Positions 41,751-51,426 are shown, counted from the first letter of the stretch. The stretch: 64,000 nt of DNA from Alkalihalobacterium elongatum (GCF_019024285.1 NZ_WMKZ01000022.1:1-64000); one strand, 5' to 3'. Notes: generated by a model from the sequence alone, not told the origin. Numbers and translations: made by a program.

Positions 41751-41930
41751 TTGGATAATAGAGAAGCGCTAGGTTACATGTTATTAGCATGTAAAGAGTT
41801 AGGTTATTCTAAATCACAAGTGAGACTGTTACTAAGAGAAATGAGTTATATGATTTTGACAAAGACTGTTGAAGACACAGAGGGAGCTCATGAATGGTAC
41901 ACTCATTTGGTGGAAAATGAGCATGAGTAA
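41751..41930 (+). CDS. Small conserved-looking Bacillus protein
   Basis: 59 residues, TTG start with GAGGGGGA 8 bases upstream: MDNREALGYMLLACKELGYS..., then RLLLREMSYMILTKTVEDTEGAHEWY. A compact helical protein; similar short proteins occur in bacilli without known function. The minus-strand frame at 41402-41674 nearby is not supported. Confidence 0.6.
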   Translation: MDNREALGYMLLACKELGYSKSQVRLLLREMSYMILTKTVEDTEGAHEWYTHLVENEHE

Positions 41931-41990
41931 GGACTTAGTGTAGAGGTGCTGATAAAGATTGATGGTTAATTTCGGGCCAAAAATAGAGGG

Positions 41991-42046
41991 TGGAATGAAT
42001 TTTATAAGAGAGTCTATTTGCTCGTTCCATTCATTCCATTTTTTGA
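41991..42046 (+). terminator. Terminator with long loop
   Basis: TGGAATGAAT...ATTCATTCCATTTTTTG. It ends the small gene at 41751 and lies before the TetR gene end. Confidence 0.6.
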
Positions 42047-42121
42047 TTTTTTCAGTTCCTGAATGGCATTTAACACAGATAAAGTACAAGATACAGGCGT
42101 GGAAAAAAAGGTAAGACAAGC

Positions 42122-42709
42122 CTATGTTTCCTTTTTCCCACAGATCCCATAAAAAAAGATGTTTGTAATATCTTCGGTTAGCGGTAAGATTTTTTGGTAT
42201 ACCTCTTCCTGTTGCATATAATCTTTTAACATTTTTATATAAAACAAAATGGCTTCGTGGGATAGGTTTTGATCTATATAGCCCTGTTTCTTGCCATCTT
42301 CAATTAATTCCTTAAAATAAGGGATCGTCTTTTCAATATATATCTTTTCTATATAATTACCCTCTGTTGTATATTCTTTCATCATAAACTGATAGAATTC
42401 TTGATGGATTTGAGTGCTAACCTCTTTTTTCGCAAAGATTAGTTTATTAATTTTCTCCGGAAAAGGTAAGTCACTATATATGATTTGTTCAAAATCAGTC
42501 GCTGCTTTGTCGACATAATAAATAAAGACATCTTGGATTAGCTTATGCTTGCTTTCAAAGTAGTTATAGATTGTAACTTGCGAAACGTTTGCTTTCTTGG
42601 CAATTTCAGATATGGAGACTTTTTGAATGCCATATTCCATAAATAAGGCGAGGGCTGCCTCTAAAATATTATTCTTTTTTAATTCCCTACGTCGTTGAAA
42701 CCCATCCAT
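42122..42709 (-). CDS. TetR/AcrR-family regulator
   Basis: 195 residues. The N-terminal helix-turn-helix is at ~8-55 (RELKKNNILEAALALFMEYGIQKVSISEIAKKANVSQVTIYNYFESKHKLIQ); the rest is the helical ligand/dimer domain. It is divergent from the ABC transporter genes that begin 180 bp away, the usual layout for a repressor of its own gene and an exporter. A perfect 14-bp palindrome in the shared region is the likely operator. The inducer cannot be told. Confidence 0.9.
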   Translation of the reverse strand: MDGFQRRRELKKNNILEAALALFMEYGIQKVSISEIAKKANVSQVTIYNYFESKHKLIQDVFIYYVDKAATDFEQIIYSDLPFPEKINKLIFAKKEVSTQIHQEFYQFMMKEYTTEGNYIEKIYIEKTIPYFKELIEDGKKQGYIDQNLSHEAILFYIKMLKDYMQQEEVYQKILPLTEDITNIFFYGICGKKET

Positions 42710-42756
42710 TTATGTCACCTCAATGTAAGTGTAATAAAAATTTTGAAATAAAACAA

Positions 42757-42770
42757 ATGAAATATTTCAT
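42757..42770. promoter_or_regulatory. Candidate TetR operator
   Basis: ATGAAATATTTCAT, a perfect palindrome between the divergent regulator and ABC transporter genes; TTATGAAC/AAATTTCATAA half-like sequences follow near 42803-42835. Confidence 0.55.
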
Positions 42771-42889
42771 AAGTATATTGTAAAGTAAACAAAATATATA
42801 TATTATGAACTATATAAGTTAAAAAATTTCATAACTAGCTAAATAATATGAACCAACGTATTCCAGGAAGGTAAGAGGAGGCATCGCCC

Positions 42890-43804
42890 ATGACGATATT
42901 AAGAACAACGGATTTAACGAAGAAGTTTGGGAATTTCAAAGCTTTAGATGGTGTAAATATGGAAGTGAATGAAGGCGAAATTTACGGTTTCATTGGTCCA
43001 AATGGAGCTGGAAAATCCACTACTATTCGTGTTTTGCTAGGTGTCTTGAAAGCAACAGAGGGAGAGGCAAAGATCTTTGGCTTGGATGCTTGGAAGGATG
43101 CAGTTGAAATTCATAAGCGAGTAGCGTATGTACCAGGTGATGTAAACTTATGGCCTAACCTTACTGGTGGTGAAGTCATTGATTTATTTATGAAGCTTCG
43201 CGGAACAACAAATAAAAATCGCCGTGAAGAATTAATCGAGCTATTTAAATTGGATCCTACGAAAAAATGTAGAACGTATTCCAAAGGTAATCGGCAGAAA
43301 GTGGCGCTAGTTGCTGCCTTTGCCTCTGATGCGGATTTATATATCTTTGATGAACCAACCTCTGGACTTGATCCGTTAATGGAGAATATATTCCAAAACC
43401 GTGTGAATGAGGCGAAAAGAGAAGGGAAAAGTGTACTACTGTCGAGTCATATTTTATCAGAAGTCGAGAAGTTATGTGATAAAGTGGGCATTATTCGAGA
43501 AGGAAGGATTATTGAGACAGGTACATTAAAAGAACTCCGTCACTTAACAAGAACGCAATTACTTGTCGAAACGAAACAACCTATCTTGTCATTAAATGAA
43601 TTAAAAGGTGTCTATGACATTGAAAAGAAAGGGGAGGGGCTTTCTTTTCAAGTTGATGGGGAAGAATTAGATTCCGTTATGAAGCATGTTAGTCAGTTTG
43701 GTTTAATTAAACTAGAAAGCTCACCTCCGACTTTAGAAGATTTATTCATGCGTCATTATGAAGGATCAGGGACCGCTTCAAACAATGGAGTGGGAGGTGT
43801 CTAG
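42890..43804 (+). CDS. ABC transporter ATP-binding protein
   Basis: 304 residues. Walker A GPNGAGKST (~36-44), Q/D-loop region, signature YSKGNRQKVAL (variant of LSGGQ), Walker B LYIFDEPTSGLD and the H-switch SSHIL. The C-terminal ~90 residues form the extension seen in drug-export ABC2 systems. AAGAGGAGG before the ATG. It is followed 1 bp after the stop by the permease, so the two form an exporter. The TetR gene opposite is the probable regulator. Confidence 0.93.
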   Translation: MTILRTTDLTKKFGNFKALDGVNMEVNEGEIYGFIGPNGAGKSTTIRVLLGVLKATEGEAKIFGLDAWKDAVEIHKRVAYVPGDVNLWPNLTGGEVIDLFMKLRGTTNKNRREELIELFKLDPTKKCRTYSKGNRQKVALVAAFASDADLYIFDEPTSGLDPLMENIFQNRVNEAKREGKSVLLSSHILSEVEKLCDKVGIIREGRIIETGTLKELRHLTRTQLLVETKQPILSLNELKGVYDIEKKGEGLSFQVDGEELDSVMKHVSQFGLIKLESSPPTLEDLFMRHYEGSGTASNNGVGGV

Positions 43805-43805
43805 A

Positions 43806-45410
43806 ATGTGGAAGGATCTATTCAATCAAACAGGAGTACTTACTCGTCTCGTTATTAAAAGGGATCGGGTACGACTTCCTATTTGGTTAATTGCAATCAG
43901 TTTTATTACGGTTATTACAACTTCGTCCTTTACTGGTTTATATCAAACTGAACAAGAGCGACAAGTGATTGCAGAAACAATGAAAAACCCTGCGATGATT
44001 GCCATGGTTGGTCCAGGTTATGGATTAGACAATTACACTTTAGGAGCCATGTTAGCCCATCAGATGTTATTATTTACGGCAATCGTTGTAGCCATTATGA
44101 GTATTTTACTTGTTACAAGGCATACACGTGCCGATGAAGAAGAGGGGCGTATTGAGCTTATTCGATCATTGCCTGTTGGTAAATTATCAAATATTACTTC
44201 TTCAGTACTTGTGGTATCGGGTGCTAATGTTATTTTAGCTTTACTAACGGGTTTTGGGTTGTTTGCCTTGCAAATTGAAAGCATCGATTTACAAGGTTCT
44301 CTCCTTTATGGAGCTGCATTAGGGGCCACTGGTATCTTTTTTGCCAGTGTTACTGGAGTGTTTGCACAGCTTTCGGAAAATTCAAGAGGAGCGATTGGTC
44401 TATCTTTTGCGGTATTAGGTGGTGCTTACTTATTACGTGCAGTAGGTGATGTTAGTAATGAGGTTCTTTCTTGGTTTTCACCACTCGGATGGATTGTAGG
44501 AACGCAAGCCTATGTGAACAATTATTGGTGGCCGATTATTTTAACTTTGGGTGTGGCCACGGTACTGCTGTTCATTACATTATATTTAAATACGATCCGT
44601 GATTTAGGAGCAGGGTTCATCCATTCTAAGCCAGGTAATAAACATGCATCACGTTTTTTGCAAAGTCCATTTGGTTTGGCTGTTAGATTACAGCGTACGA
44701 GTATAATAGCTTGGGCAATTGGGATGTTTATTTTAGGCGCTTCGTATGGTTCGGTATTTGGGGATTTAGAATATTTCTTTGAAAGTAATGAAATGATGGC
44801 AGAGTTTTTAAATCCAGTTGAAGGGTTTTCATTAATTGACCAATTTTTACCGATGTTAATGTTAATTATATCAATTATATGTACTGTTCCAGCCCTTCTT
44901 TTTATACTAAAGCTTAGAAACGAAGAAAAAAAGGATATGACCGAACATATTTTAGCTAGAGCTGTATCACGTACGAAATTAATGGGGAGCTATTTGTTAG
45001 TTTCGCTTATTTTTGGAACAATGGTCGTATTTCTTGCTATCCTTGGTTTATGGTTTGCTGGGGATTCGGTAATGGAGGAAACGATATTGTTTTCTTCGGT
45101 CTTTAATGCAGGTATCGTTTATTTACCTGCGATGTACGTTATGATTGGGCTTGCCGTACTGTTAATAGGCTTTTTCCCAAGACTCACTAGTATAACATGG
45201 TTGTATTTAGGGTATTCGTTCTTTGTCGTTTATTTAGGAGCTTTACTTCAATTTCCAGAGTGGATGGAGAAAATATCACCTTTTGCTCATGTTCCACAAA
45301 TTCCAGTAGAAGACATGGAGATTTTACCTATAGTTATTATGGGATTTTTAGCTGGAGTTCTTTTTGTCTTAGGGCTGTTTGGATATAACAAACGAGATAT
45401 AGAAGGATAA
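43806..45410 (+). CDS. ABC transporter permease (polyketide-exporter type)
   Basis: 534 residues. The ATG at 43806 is taken (GGAGGTG 6 bases upstream, 1 bp after the ATPase stop); a longer reading would overlap the ATPase gene. About twelve hydrophobic segments arranged as two similar halves (each with an approx. 'LIKRDRVRLPIWL' / 'RLQRTSIIAWAIG' entry, then several membrane spans), as in the antibiotic-exporter permeases of tetronasin/TnrB type. With the ATPase it would expel a hydrophobic compound. Confidence 0.88.
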   Translation: MWKDLFNQTGVLTRLVIKRDRVRLPIWLIAISFITVITTSSFTGLYQTEQERQVIAETMKNPAMIAMVGPGYGLDNYTLGAMLAHQMLLFTAIVVAIMSILLVTRHTRADEEEGRIELIRSLPVGKLSNITSSVLVVSGANVILALLTGFGLFALQIESIDLQGSLLYGAALGATGIFFASVTGVFAQLSENSRGAIGLSFAVLGGAYLLRAVGDVSNEVLSWFSPLGWIVGTQAYVNNYWWPIILTLGVATVLLFITLYLNTIRDLGAGFIHSKPGNKHASRFLQSPFGLAVRLQRTSIIAWAIGMFILGASYGSVFGDLEYFFESNEMMAEFLNPVEGFSLIDQFLPMLMLIISIICTVPALLFILKLRNEEKKDMTEHILARAVSRTKLMGSYLLVSLIFGTMVVFLAILGLWFAGDSVMEETILFSSVFNAGIVYLPAMYVMIGLAVLLIGFFPRLTSITWLYLGYSFFVVYLGALLQFPEWMEKISPFAHVPQIPVEDMEILPIVIMGFLAGVLFVLGLFGYNKRDIEG

Positions 45411-45489
45411 AAAGATAGGAGAGTCTTTCGGGTATTGTTACATTGGGAGGCTCTTCGTTTATGGAGAAGCGGTCAAGAAAAAAAGCGCT

Positions 45490-45672
45490 TTATTTGCGCC
45501 CCTGCCACCATGTGGATTCTCCTAATAAACCTTTATAAGTGTTACTTTCAACTTTTTCCATTTTTGGCATACATTCTGAACAATATTTCGTTTGATCTTT
45601 GTTAGGTTGGACTATTAAGTCTCTTCCACATTGACTGCAAAAAAAGGGTGAATTCATCATTTTATCGCTCAC
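45490..45672 (-). CDS. Small zinc-ribbon protein
   Basis: 60 residues, GTG start. CSQCGRDL and YCSECMPK give two CxxC knuckles, then a basic tail ending WWQGRK. A single zinc-ribbon domain; function unknown. The ribosome site (AAAGG, 4 bp) is modest. It lies between convergent genes. Confidence 0.6.
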   Translation of the reverse strand: MSDKMMNSPFFCSQCGRDLIVQPNKDQTKYCSECMPKMEKVESNTYKGLLGESTWWQGRK

Positions 45673-45795
45673 CAGCCTTTCTTATTAATCATAAATACGC
45701 TTTGAACTGATCATAAAGAACAGCTACTTTTATTGTTCATTATTGTATGCAAAAAAGTAAGGAAAGGTTTTTTGATGAAAAGAAAGCTAGTCTAT

Positions 45796-45832
45796 AAAAA
45801 ATAAAAACTACCATATCGTTTTAATATGGTAG
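45796..45832 (-). terminator. Terminator of the yocH-like gene
   Basis: On the minus strand CTACCATAT - TAAAACG - ATATGGTAG followed by TTTTTATTTTTT. Confidence 0.85.
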
Positions 45833-45842
45833 CTTCACTTCG

Positions 45843-46759
45843 TTATTTATAAACTTTTACGTTAACTTCTTGAACACCATAGTTGATGGCATCTTGCTTA
45901 TCTGGGATGAAAATATCAATTTTGTTTCCTTGGATAGCACCACCAGTATCGCCAGCGATCGCTTCTCCGTAACCTTCCACGTATACTCTTGATCCTAATG
46001 GGATTACATTTGGATCAACCGAAATTACTTTTTTATCTGGGTTATCTTTTAAATTTATTCCAGTCGATGTTATTCCAGAGCAACCCTCACAAGATGCAGT
46101 ATAAGCAGTTGCTGTCATCGTAAGCTCCATAGCTACACCATCTTCTGTGGTATTGTATTACTAGGTGCTTCTTCTTCTTCTTTTACAGGCTCGTCCACCT
46201 CTGCTGCAGCTTCTTGGGCTGGCTCTTGCTCTTGACTAACTGGCTCTTCAGCTTTTTTATCTTGAGCAGTTGCGATTTCTTTATTTAGATTGACGGTATT
46301 TTCATTAACATTCGCAGTTTCATTTACAGATGTACTTTCTGGTTGAGCTTCATTGGTAGAAGTCCTTTGTGTACTTCGTTGTTGTGGATTTCCTTTTAAA
46401 TACACGGTTAGAGTATCGCCAGCTAAGATGAAATCGGCATCTTTAATTTGATTCCATTCTTGTAAAGCATGATAAGAGATTCCTTCATACTGTGTGGCAA
46501 TTTCAGATAATGTGTCGCCTCTTTCAATAAGATATTCTTCGGTCAGGGCTACTTTTAAACGATCCTCTGGATAGATAATGTCACTAGTAAGTCCATTCCA
46601 TTCTTTTAAATCTTCTACTAATATATCATTTGCTTTGGCAATTCCCCACAACGTATCACCTTTTTCAATGATAACTTCTTTAGCTGATGTACTAGCTCCG
46701 AAACTAAAAGTGCCATAGATTGCAGCTGCTGTAACTAAAGAAACAATACTCTTTTTCAT
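45843..46759 (-). pseudogene. yocH: YocH-like LysM/3D cell-wall protein, frameshifted
   Basis: The first frame (46759-46133, 208 codons) has a signal peptide, LysM repeats at ~28-72 (IIEKGDTLWGIAKANDI) and ~74-118 (LIERGDTLSEIATQYEG), then a Q/E/T-rich linker and a premature stop (NTIPQKMV). The second frame (46130-45843, 95 codons) is the 3D domain (TATAYTASCEGCSGITSTGI, VDPNVIPLGSRVYVEGYGEAIAGDTGGAI). In YocH these are one secreted peptidoglycan hydrolase/lytic transglycosylase-like protein. Two adjacent copies of the pentamer GTATT (46150-46159) cause the shift; removing one joins the frames as SNTTEDGVAMELTM. It has TTTGGAGGT before the ATG. It may be a true mutation, a reversible repeat, or a sequence error. 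Confidence 0.88.
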
Positions 46760-46841
46760 ATGCTACCTCCAAATATTTGTTGTTACTACCTTTGGTGGTT
46801 TTTATGATAGCACAAAAAAATCTAGGACAAAGAACAAGCTA

Positions 46842-46858
46842 ATAACAATTCCTTTACA
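46842..46858 (-). promoter_or_regulatory. Candidate WalR (YycF) box upstream of yocH
   Basis: On the minus strand TGTAAA-GGAAT-TGTTAT, which fits the WalR pattern TGT(A/T)A(A/T/C)-N5-TGT(A/T)A(A/T/C). yocH is a known WalRK regulon member in B. subtilis. It is ~80-100 bp upstream of the start, before a plausible promoter. Confidence 0.55.
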
Positions 46859-47092
46859 CGAATAACGGTCGTATGAACAAACGATTACTTGATATCGTAA
46901 ACTCCTCTAAAAAAGTAAAATGTTGTGTAAAAGGTATGAAATTTACACTGATTGTTCTTTTTTCTCTTCAATGAAATATCTTCTATATTGGAAGGGAATG
47001 GTCGATTATTATAGGAATAGCTTAATTATTCTTAGGAAAACAAGAGCAATAAACAAGATCAATAGACAAAACGGGTAAGGTGGGAGATAGTT

Positions 47093-48196
47093 TTGGGAAT
47101 AATTCTTGCGGTTTGTCTCAGCCTTTTCATGGTGTTTAGTAGTTTACTTATTTTAAGAGTTTATTTTCAAAGAAGAATCGTTAATAGAAGTAAACAGCTT
47201 GTAGATGGTGGTGGAGTTAGTCAGTTAGAAAAATTATATATTGGTGGGACTAAACAGTATATTTTAATAGAAGGAAAGAGAAAGGATTTACCGTTATGTT
47301 TATTTTTGCATGGTGGACCTGGAGCTCCCTTTCCTTTTGGTGTTAGTTCGCGAAGCTTGTTTCCTGAAGTAACTGAAAGTTTTTTAGCAGTTTACTATGA
47401 TCAAAGGGGAGCGGGAAAGACTTATTCTAAAGACATAGACCCTGTTTCAATGAAAATAGAACAATTTTTAGCTGACATCATTGAAATCGTTGATTATTTA
47501 AGAGGAAAATTTAATCAAAATAAAGTTTTTTTAGTAGGTATGTCATGGGGGACTGTACTTGGCACGGAATTAGCCCAGCGGCATCCAGAAAAAATTCACG
47601 CGTATGTTGGAATATCTCAAGTTGTTCATGACACAGAGTCTCAAAAGCTAGCTAAATCTTGGTTAATAGAATTGGCTAAATATGCAGGAGATCTTAAGGC
47701 ACTAAAGGTAATTGACGAAATTGGAGACGCGCCGTTTTTGGGAGAGCAGGATGAACAGCTTGATAAATTAATTTCTAAGTACAAAGGTGATCTTTATGAG
47801 GATAAAAATATAAAGAGGCCTAATCTCTTTAACCTTGTAAGGGGAGCTTTTATATCCCCCGACTATACTCTAGCCGATATTTGGAAAGCACTTATCTCTG
47901 GGGCTAAATTTAGTTTAGTTGAAAGTAAAGCATTACAAGCAGAGATTTGTAAAAAAAATTACTTGAAAACAATCACAACATTCGATATTCCCATCTACAT
48001 CATCCAAGGAAAACACGATAAAACAACAAACTATCAGCTAGCGAAGCAATTTTACGACCATATTGAAGTACCAACAGGAAAGGCATTTATTACTTTAGAG
48101 CAGTCTGCGCATTATCCGAACCGTGATGATTTCCAATTAATAATTAATAAGTTAGTTGAGGTTTCTTCATTTCAAAATAAAAGTAAGAATAAATAG
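47093..48196 (+). CDS. Alpha/beta hydrolase, proline iminopeptidase-like
   Basis: 367 residues, TTG start with GGGAG upstream. An N-terminal membrane segment (IILAVCLSLFMVFSSLLILRVYF) anchors an alpha/beta hydrolase: oxyanion region HGGPGAP, DQRGAGKT, nucleophile elbow GMSWGT (Ser), and a late IIQGKHDK...SAHYPN with Asp/His. HGGPG and DQRGxG are the marks of the prolyl aminopeptidase group, but the membrane anchor is not usual. The substrate is unknown. Confidence 0.85.
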   Translation: MGIILAVCLSLFMVFSSLLILRVYFQRRIVNRSKQLVDGGGVSQLEKLYIGGTKQYILIEGKRKDLPLCLFLHGGPGAPFPFGVSSRSLFPEVTESFLAVYYDQRGAGKTYSKDIDPVSMKIEQFLADIIEIVDYLRGKFNQNKVFLVGMSWGTVLGTELAQRHPEKIHAYVGISQVVHDTESQKLAKSWLIELAKYAGDLKALKVIDEIGDAPFLGEQDEQLDKLISKYKGDLYEDKNIKRPNLFNLVRGAFISPDYTLADIWKALISGAKFSLVESKALQAEICKKNYLKTITTFDIPIYIIQGKHDKTTNYQLAKQFYDHIEVPTGKAFITLEQSAHYPNRDDFQLIINKLVEVSSFQNKSKNK

Positions 48197-48213
48197 AGTT
48201 AACTTTTAATTGT

Positions 48214-48254
48214 CTAGAACTCCTGTGAATAACAAGGGGAGTTCTAGCTTTTTT
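48214..48254 (+). terminator. Terminator after the hydrolase gene
   Basis: CTAGAACTCC...GGAGTTCTAG followed by CTTTTTTA. Confidence 0.85.
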
Positions 48255-48307
48255 ATGAAATTAAACCCACTAAGTAACAAAAGAAGGGAACAAGGGTTAA
48301 CGAATAT

Positions 48308-48338
48308 AAAAAATCTGGTCTCTCGATTAAGAGACCAG
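48308..48338 (-). terminator. Terminator of the Dps gene
   Basis: On the minus strand CTGGTCTCT - TAATCG - AGAGACCAG followed by ATTTTTTA. Confidence 0.85.
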
Positions 48339-48357
48339 ATTTTAATCACTTATTTTA

Positions 48358-48798
48358 TTACTTTAAGAAAGAACGGAGCATCCAGTTATGCTTTTCTAAT
48401 GACTGATGAACGGCAAGAAGCATGTCAGCTGTTGTTTCGTCGCCAAGTGTGTCAGCTGCTTCCATTCCTTCTTTTAATTCATCAATTAATGTATCAAAAT
48501 CTTGAATGATCGATGATACCATATCGTCAGCCGTTTCATTACCAGTTGCTTCTGAAACAGATGCTGTTTCTAAGTATTCTTTCATCGTAGCAACAGGTTG
48601 TCCTTTTAGTGCTAATAATCTTTCTGCTAATTCATCGATATGTAGAGCAGCCTCATTATAAAACTCTTCGAACTTGTCATGTAATGTAAAGAACTGAGGC
48701 CCTTTAACATACCAGTGATAATTATGAAGCTTAACGAATAATACACTCCAGTTTGCAATTTGCTTATTTAATATTGCGGATACTTTTTCTTGTGTCAT
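48358..48798 (-). CDS. Dps-family DNA-protecting ferritin
   Basis: 146 residues, the normal Dps size. The ferroxidase-site pattern is visible: [41 protein letters not shown] (H in NYHW, H-x3-D-x3-E around LHDKFEEF, and the IDELAER helix), and a C-terminal [12 protein letters not shown]. Dps dodecamers oxidise and store iron and shield DNA in stress or stationary phase. AAAGGATG precedes the ATG. A PerR or SigB signal was not identified in the upstream 100 bp. Confidence 0.93.
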   Translation of the reverse strand: MTQEKVSAILNKQIANWSVLFVKLHNYHWYVKGPQFFTLHDKFEEFYNEAALHIDELAERLLALKGQPVATMKEYLETASVSEATGNETADDMVSSIIQDFDTLIDELKEGMEAADTLGDETTADMLLAVHQSLEKHNWMLRSFLK

Positions 48799-48896
48799 GG
48801 TCTATCATCCTTTCAATTGTCGTCACACCTTACTATTTCCCATCTTAGCGAATAAATAAACCAAATTCTACAATGTTTCTGTGAATTATTTTCCAA

Positions 48897-49574
48897 TTAT
48901 GTGACGATTGAACATTGAAAGCTGCCACCATGAACTTGAGTAAACATATTTCCAACCGATTGAAGCAATTGTTCGCATTCATCCTGATCCATCGATGGCT
49001 GGAGATAGACGAGATGAAGGGCAGCGGTGGTCGCTTCAGATACAATCGAGCGTTTTGAATCGACAATGGGACTGCCAAAAGCACCTTTCTCATCAGCTGA
49101 TAGAAGTTTCCCTTCCATATTATTCTCACGTCCATTAATTCCTAGGTAACGATCTTCTTGAGTACCTATACGGATAAAAACAGGATTACCTATTGCACTT
49201 AAATCATATATACCAAAAGGAATTTGATGACGTAAGGAGAGAAAATTATTGAGATCAACAGCAGAATTAACGGAAGGTAAGAAATCGTTCTTTTTAATTC
49301 TTCGTAAAAGAGCTTCGAATGACGGTCGGTAACGGCCAGGATCAATACCTAGGGTTTTAAAAGTGCGTCTCCATTCAGAAATACCTTGAAAGTCGCTTAA
49401 CTCCTTATTTTCCAGCTGAATAGCTAATTCTTCTTGAAAAAAGCGTATTCGCCCTTTTAACATTTGCGGAGTATCAGAAACGACAATTGAATGATAGGTA
49501 ATAGCCCCGATACTGAATTGAGGTATAAGGCTTTTAACTTCCTCGTTTATTGTAAGCTGCACCATATCTTCCAA
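48897..49574 (-). CDS. B3/4-domain protein (tRNA-editing-like)
   Basis: 225 residues, TTG start with GAGGTG 6 bases upstream. The B3/B4 fold, otherwise part of phenylalanyl-tRNA synthetase beta, is indicated by WRRTFKTLGIDPGRYRPSFEALLRRI, VNSAVDLNNFLSLRHQIPFGIYDLSAI and GSPIVDSKRSIVSEATTAALHLVYLQP. Free-standing members are thought to check mischarged tRNA or to act on small substrates. It is divergent from queG. Confidence 0.85.
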   Translation of the reverse strand: MEDMVQLTINEEVKSLIPQFSIGAITYHSIVVSDTPQMLKGRIRFFQEELAIQLENKELSDFQGISEWRRTFKTLGIDPGRYRPSFEALLRRIKKNDFLPSVNSAVDLNNFLSLRHQIPFGIYDLSAIGNPVFIRIGTQEDRYLGINGRENNMEGKLLSADEKGAFGSPIVDSKRSIVSEATTAALHLVYLQPSMDQDECEQLLQSVGNMFTQVHGGSFQCSIVT

Positions 49575-49651
49575 AAGAACACCTCTTTATTTTTAGTTTT
49601 CATTTAGTGTAGCATATAATTGATGTAACTTAGAAAGAAAGGGTTTTTTAT

Positions 49652-50791
49652 ATGGCATATGCCCAGTTAAAAGATGAAATTATTGCATATAGTAAAAGTA
49701 TTGACATAGATAAAATTGGCTTCACTAGTGCTAATCCATTTTTAACATTGAGAGAAAGACTAACAACCCATCGTGAATCAGGGTACGAATCTGGATTTGA
49801 AGAGCCTGACCTAGATAAAAGAGTTGACCCAAAAAATATTATGTCTGAAGCTAGGTCTATTATTTCAATTGCATTAGCGTACCCTTCAAAAATGAAGGAT
49901 CCCCCTAAAAGTAAGAAAGGGGAGAGGCGAGGAGTTTTTTGTAGAGCATCGTGGGGGAAAGATTATCATCATATCTTAAGAGAAAAGCTTCAACTATTAG
50001 AACAGTTTATTTTAAAAAAAGTACCTAATGCTCACATTACATCCATGGTAGACACAGGAGAACTTTCAGATCGAGCAGTAGCTGAAAGAGCGGGCATTGG
50101 ATGGAGCGGAAAAAATTGTGCCATTATTACCCCAGAGTTTGGTAGCTATGTATACCTAGGGGAGTTAATTACATCTATTCCATTTTTACCTGATACACCA
50201 CTTGAGGAGCAATGTGGTTCATGTACTCGATGTATAGATGCTTGCCCAACAGGTGCACTCGTTCAAGGTGGGCAGCTTAATTCTCAAAAATGTATTGCGT
50301 ACCTTACACAAACAAAAGACTTTTTACCTGAACGGTTTCGAACTAAATTAGGAAATCGTTTATATGGGTGTGATACGTGTCAACAAGTTTGTCCAGAAAA
50401 TAAAGGAAAAGATTTTCATATTCATGGAGAAATGGAGCCTGATCCAGAAATTGCAAAACCGCTTCTTTTACCGTTGTTATCGATGAGTAACCGAGAATTT
50501 AAAGAACGGTTTGGTCATGTATCAGGAGCATGGAGAGGTAAAAAGCCAATTCAAAGAAATGCTATTATCGCATTAGCACACTTTAAAGAAACTGAAGCAA
50601 TTGACCCTTTAACTGAATTAATGAAGAAAGATCCTCGCCCTGTAATTCGTGGAACTGCAGCCTGGGCACTAGCAGTTATTGGAGGCAAATCTGTAGAAAA
50701 ACAGCTGAAACAGGCGAAAGACCAAGAAAAAGACACGGATGTTATAGATGAGATAAATAGAGGGCTAAATATCATCTCTCAAGAGCTCTGA
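49652..50791 (+). CDS. queG: Epoxyqueuosine reductase QueG
   Basis: 379 residues, ATG after AGAAAGGG. It reduces epoxyqueuosine to queuosine in tRNA, the last step of queuosine synthesis, using cobalamin and two [4Fe-4S] clusters. The cobalamin-binding region (~1-170, with DTGELSDRAVAERAGIGW) is followed by the cluster motifs CGSCTRCIDACPTG and CDTCQQVCPENKG. The C-terminal HEAT-like repeats (RPVIRGTAAWALAVIGG) bind tRNA. In B. subtilis it is yhbA, next to yhbB and cspR, the same order as here. Confidence 0.95.
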   Translation: MAYAQLKDEIIAYSKSIDIDKIGFTSANPFLTLRERLTTHRESGYESGFEEPDLDKRVDPKNIMSEARSIISIALAYPSKMKDPPKSKKGERRGVFCRASWGKDYHHILREKLQLLEQFILKKVPNAHITSMVDTGELSDRAVAERAGIGWSGKNCAIITPEFGSYVYLGELITSIPFLPDTPLEEQCGSCTRCIDACPTGALVQGGQLNSQKCIAYLTQTKDFLPERFRTKLGNRLYGCDTCQQVCPENKGKDFHIHGEMEPDPEIAKPLLLPLLSMSNREFKERFGHVSGAWRGKKPIQRNAIIALAHFKETEAIDPLTELMKKDPRPVIRGTAAWALAVIGGKSVEKQLKQAKDQEKDTDVIDEINRGLNIISQEL

Positions 50792-50860
50792 CGTTCGTGG
50801 AAAAGATTTTGTTTATTCAGTAAGATAGGTACAAGACTGGAGTTGGAAGGAAGGGATAAC

Positions 50861-51391
50861 ATGTCGGCTCAGTCAACGGTGTATTATGATGAAATGGAAA
50901 GTCCAATTGGGACGCTAACAATTTCTGCAACTGAACGAGGCGTATGTCATATCCACTTTGGTACATCGGAACATAGTATACCGACCCTTAAAGCGTGGAT
51001 GAAAAAGCAAGGAATTAAAGGAGAACTTGAACAAAATAAAGAAAAGATTTCTCCAATTATTGAACAGCTAACTCAGTACTTTGTAGGTGAACGTCACGAC
51101 TTTCAACTTCCGATCGATCTTTATGGAACTGGTTTTCAAAAGAAAGTTTGGGAAGCACTTAGAAACATAGGGTATGGAGAGACACGATCATATAAGCAGA
51201 TTGCACAAGAAATTGGCGCTCCTAAAGCAGTTCGAGCAATTGGGGGAGCAAATAACCAAAACCCTATTCCAATCATTATTCCATGCCACCGTGTAATCGG
51301 TAGCAACGGAGCTATGGTAGGGTACGGTGGAGGACTAGATAAAAAAGAAATTCTCCTACAAATGGAAGGTGCAATTGAAAAAATTTCATAA
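50861..51391 (+). CDS. ogt: Methylated-DNA-[protein]-cysteine methyltransferase
   Basis: 176 residues. The ATG at 50861 is taken because GGAAGGAAGGG stands 6 bases upstream; a TTG six codons earlier overlaps it. The active-site IIPCHRVIGSNG with the acceptor cysteine, the arginine finger region GFQKKVWEALRNIGYGETRSYKQIAQEIGAPKAVRAIGGAN, and the conserved GYGGGLDKKEILL are all present. It repairs O6-alkylguanine by a one-time transfer of the alkyl group. It is 69 bp after queG and ends at a terminator. Confidence 0.93.
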   Translation: MSAQSTVYYDEMESPIGTLTISATERGVCHIHFGTSEHSIPTLKAWMKKQGIKGELEQNKEKISPIIEQLTQYFVGERHDFQLPIDLYGTGFQKKVWEALRNIGYGETRSYKQIAQEIGAPKAVRAIGGANNQNPIPIIIPCHRVIGSNGAMVGYGGGLDKKEILLQMEGAIEKIS

Positions 51392-51401
51392 AGCCTAGGG
51401 A

Positions 51402-51426
51402 GACAGGAGATGATCCTGTCTTTTTT
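51402..51426 (+). terminator. Terminator after ogt
   Basis: GACAGGA - GATGA - TCCTGTC - TTTTTT. Confidence 0.85.
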
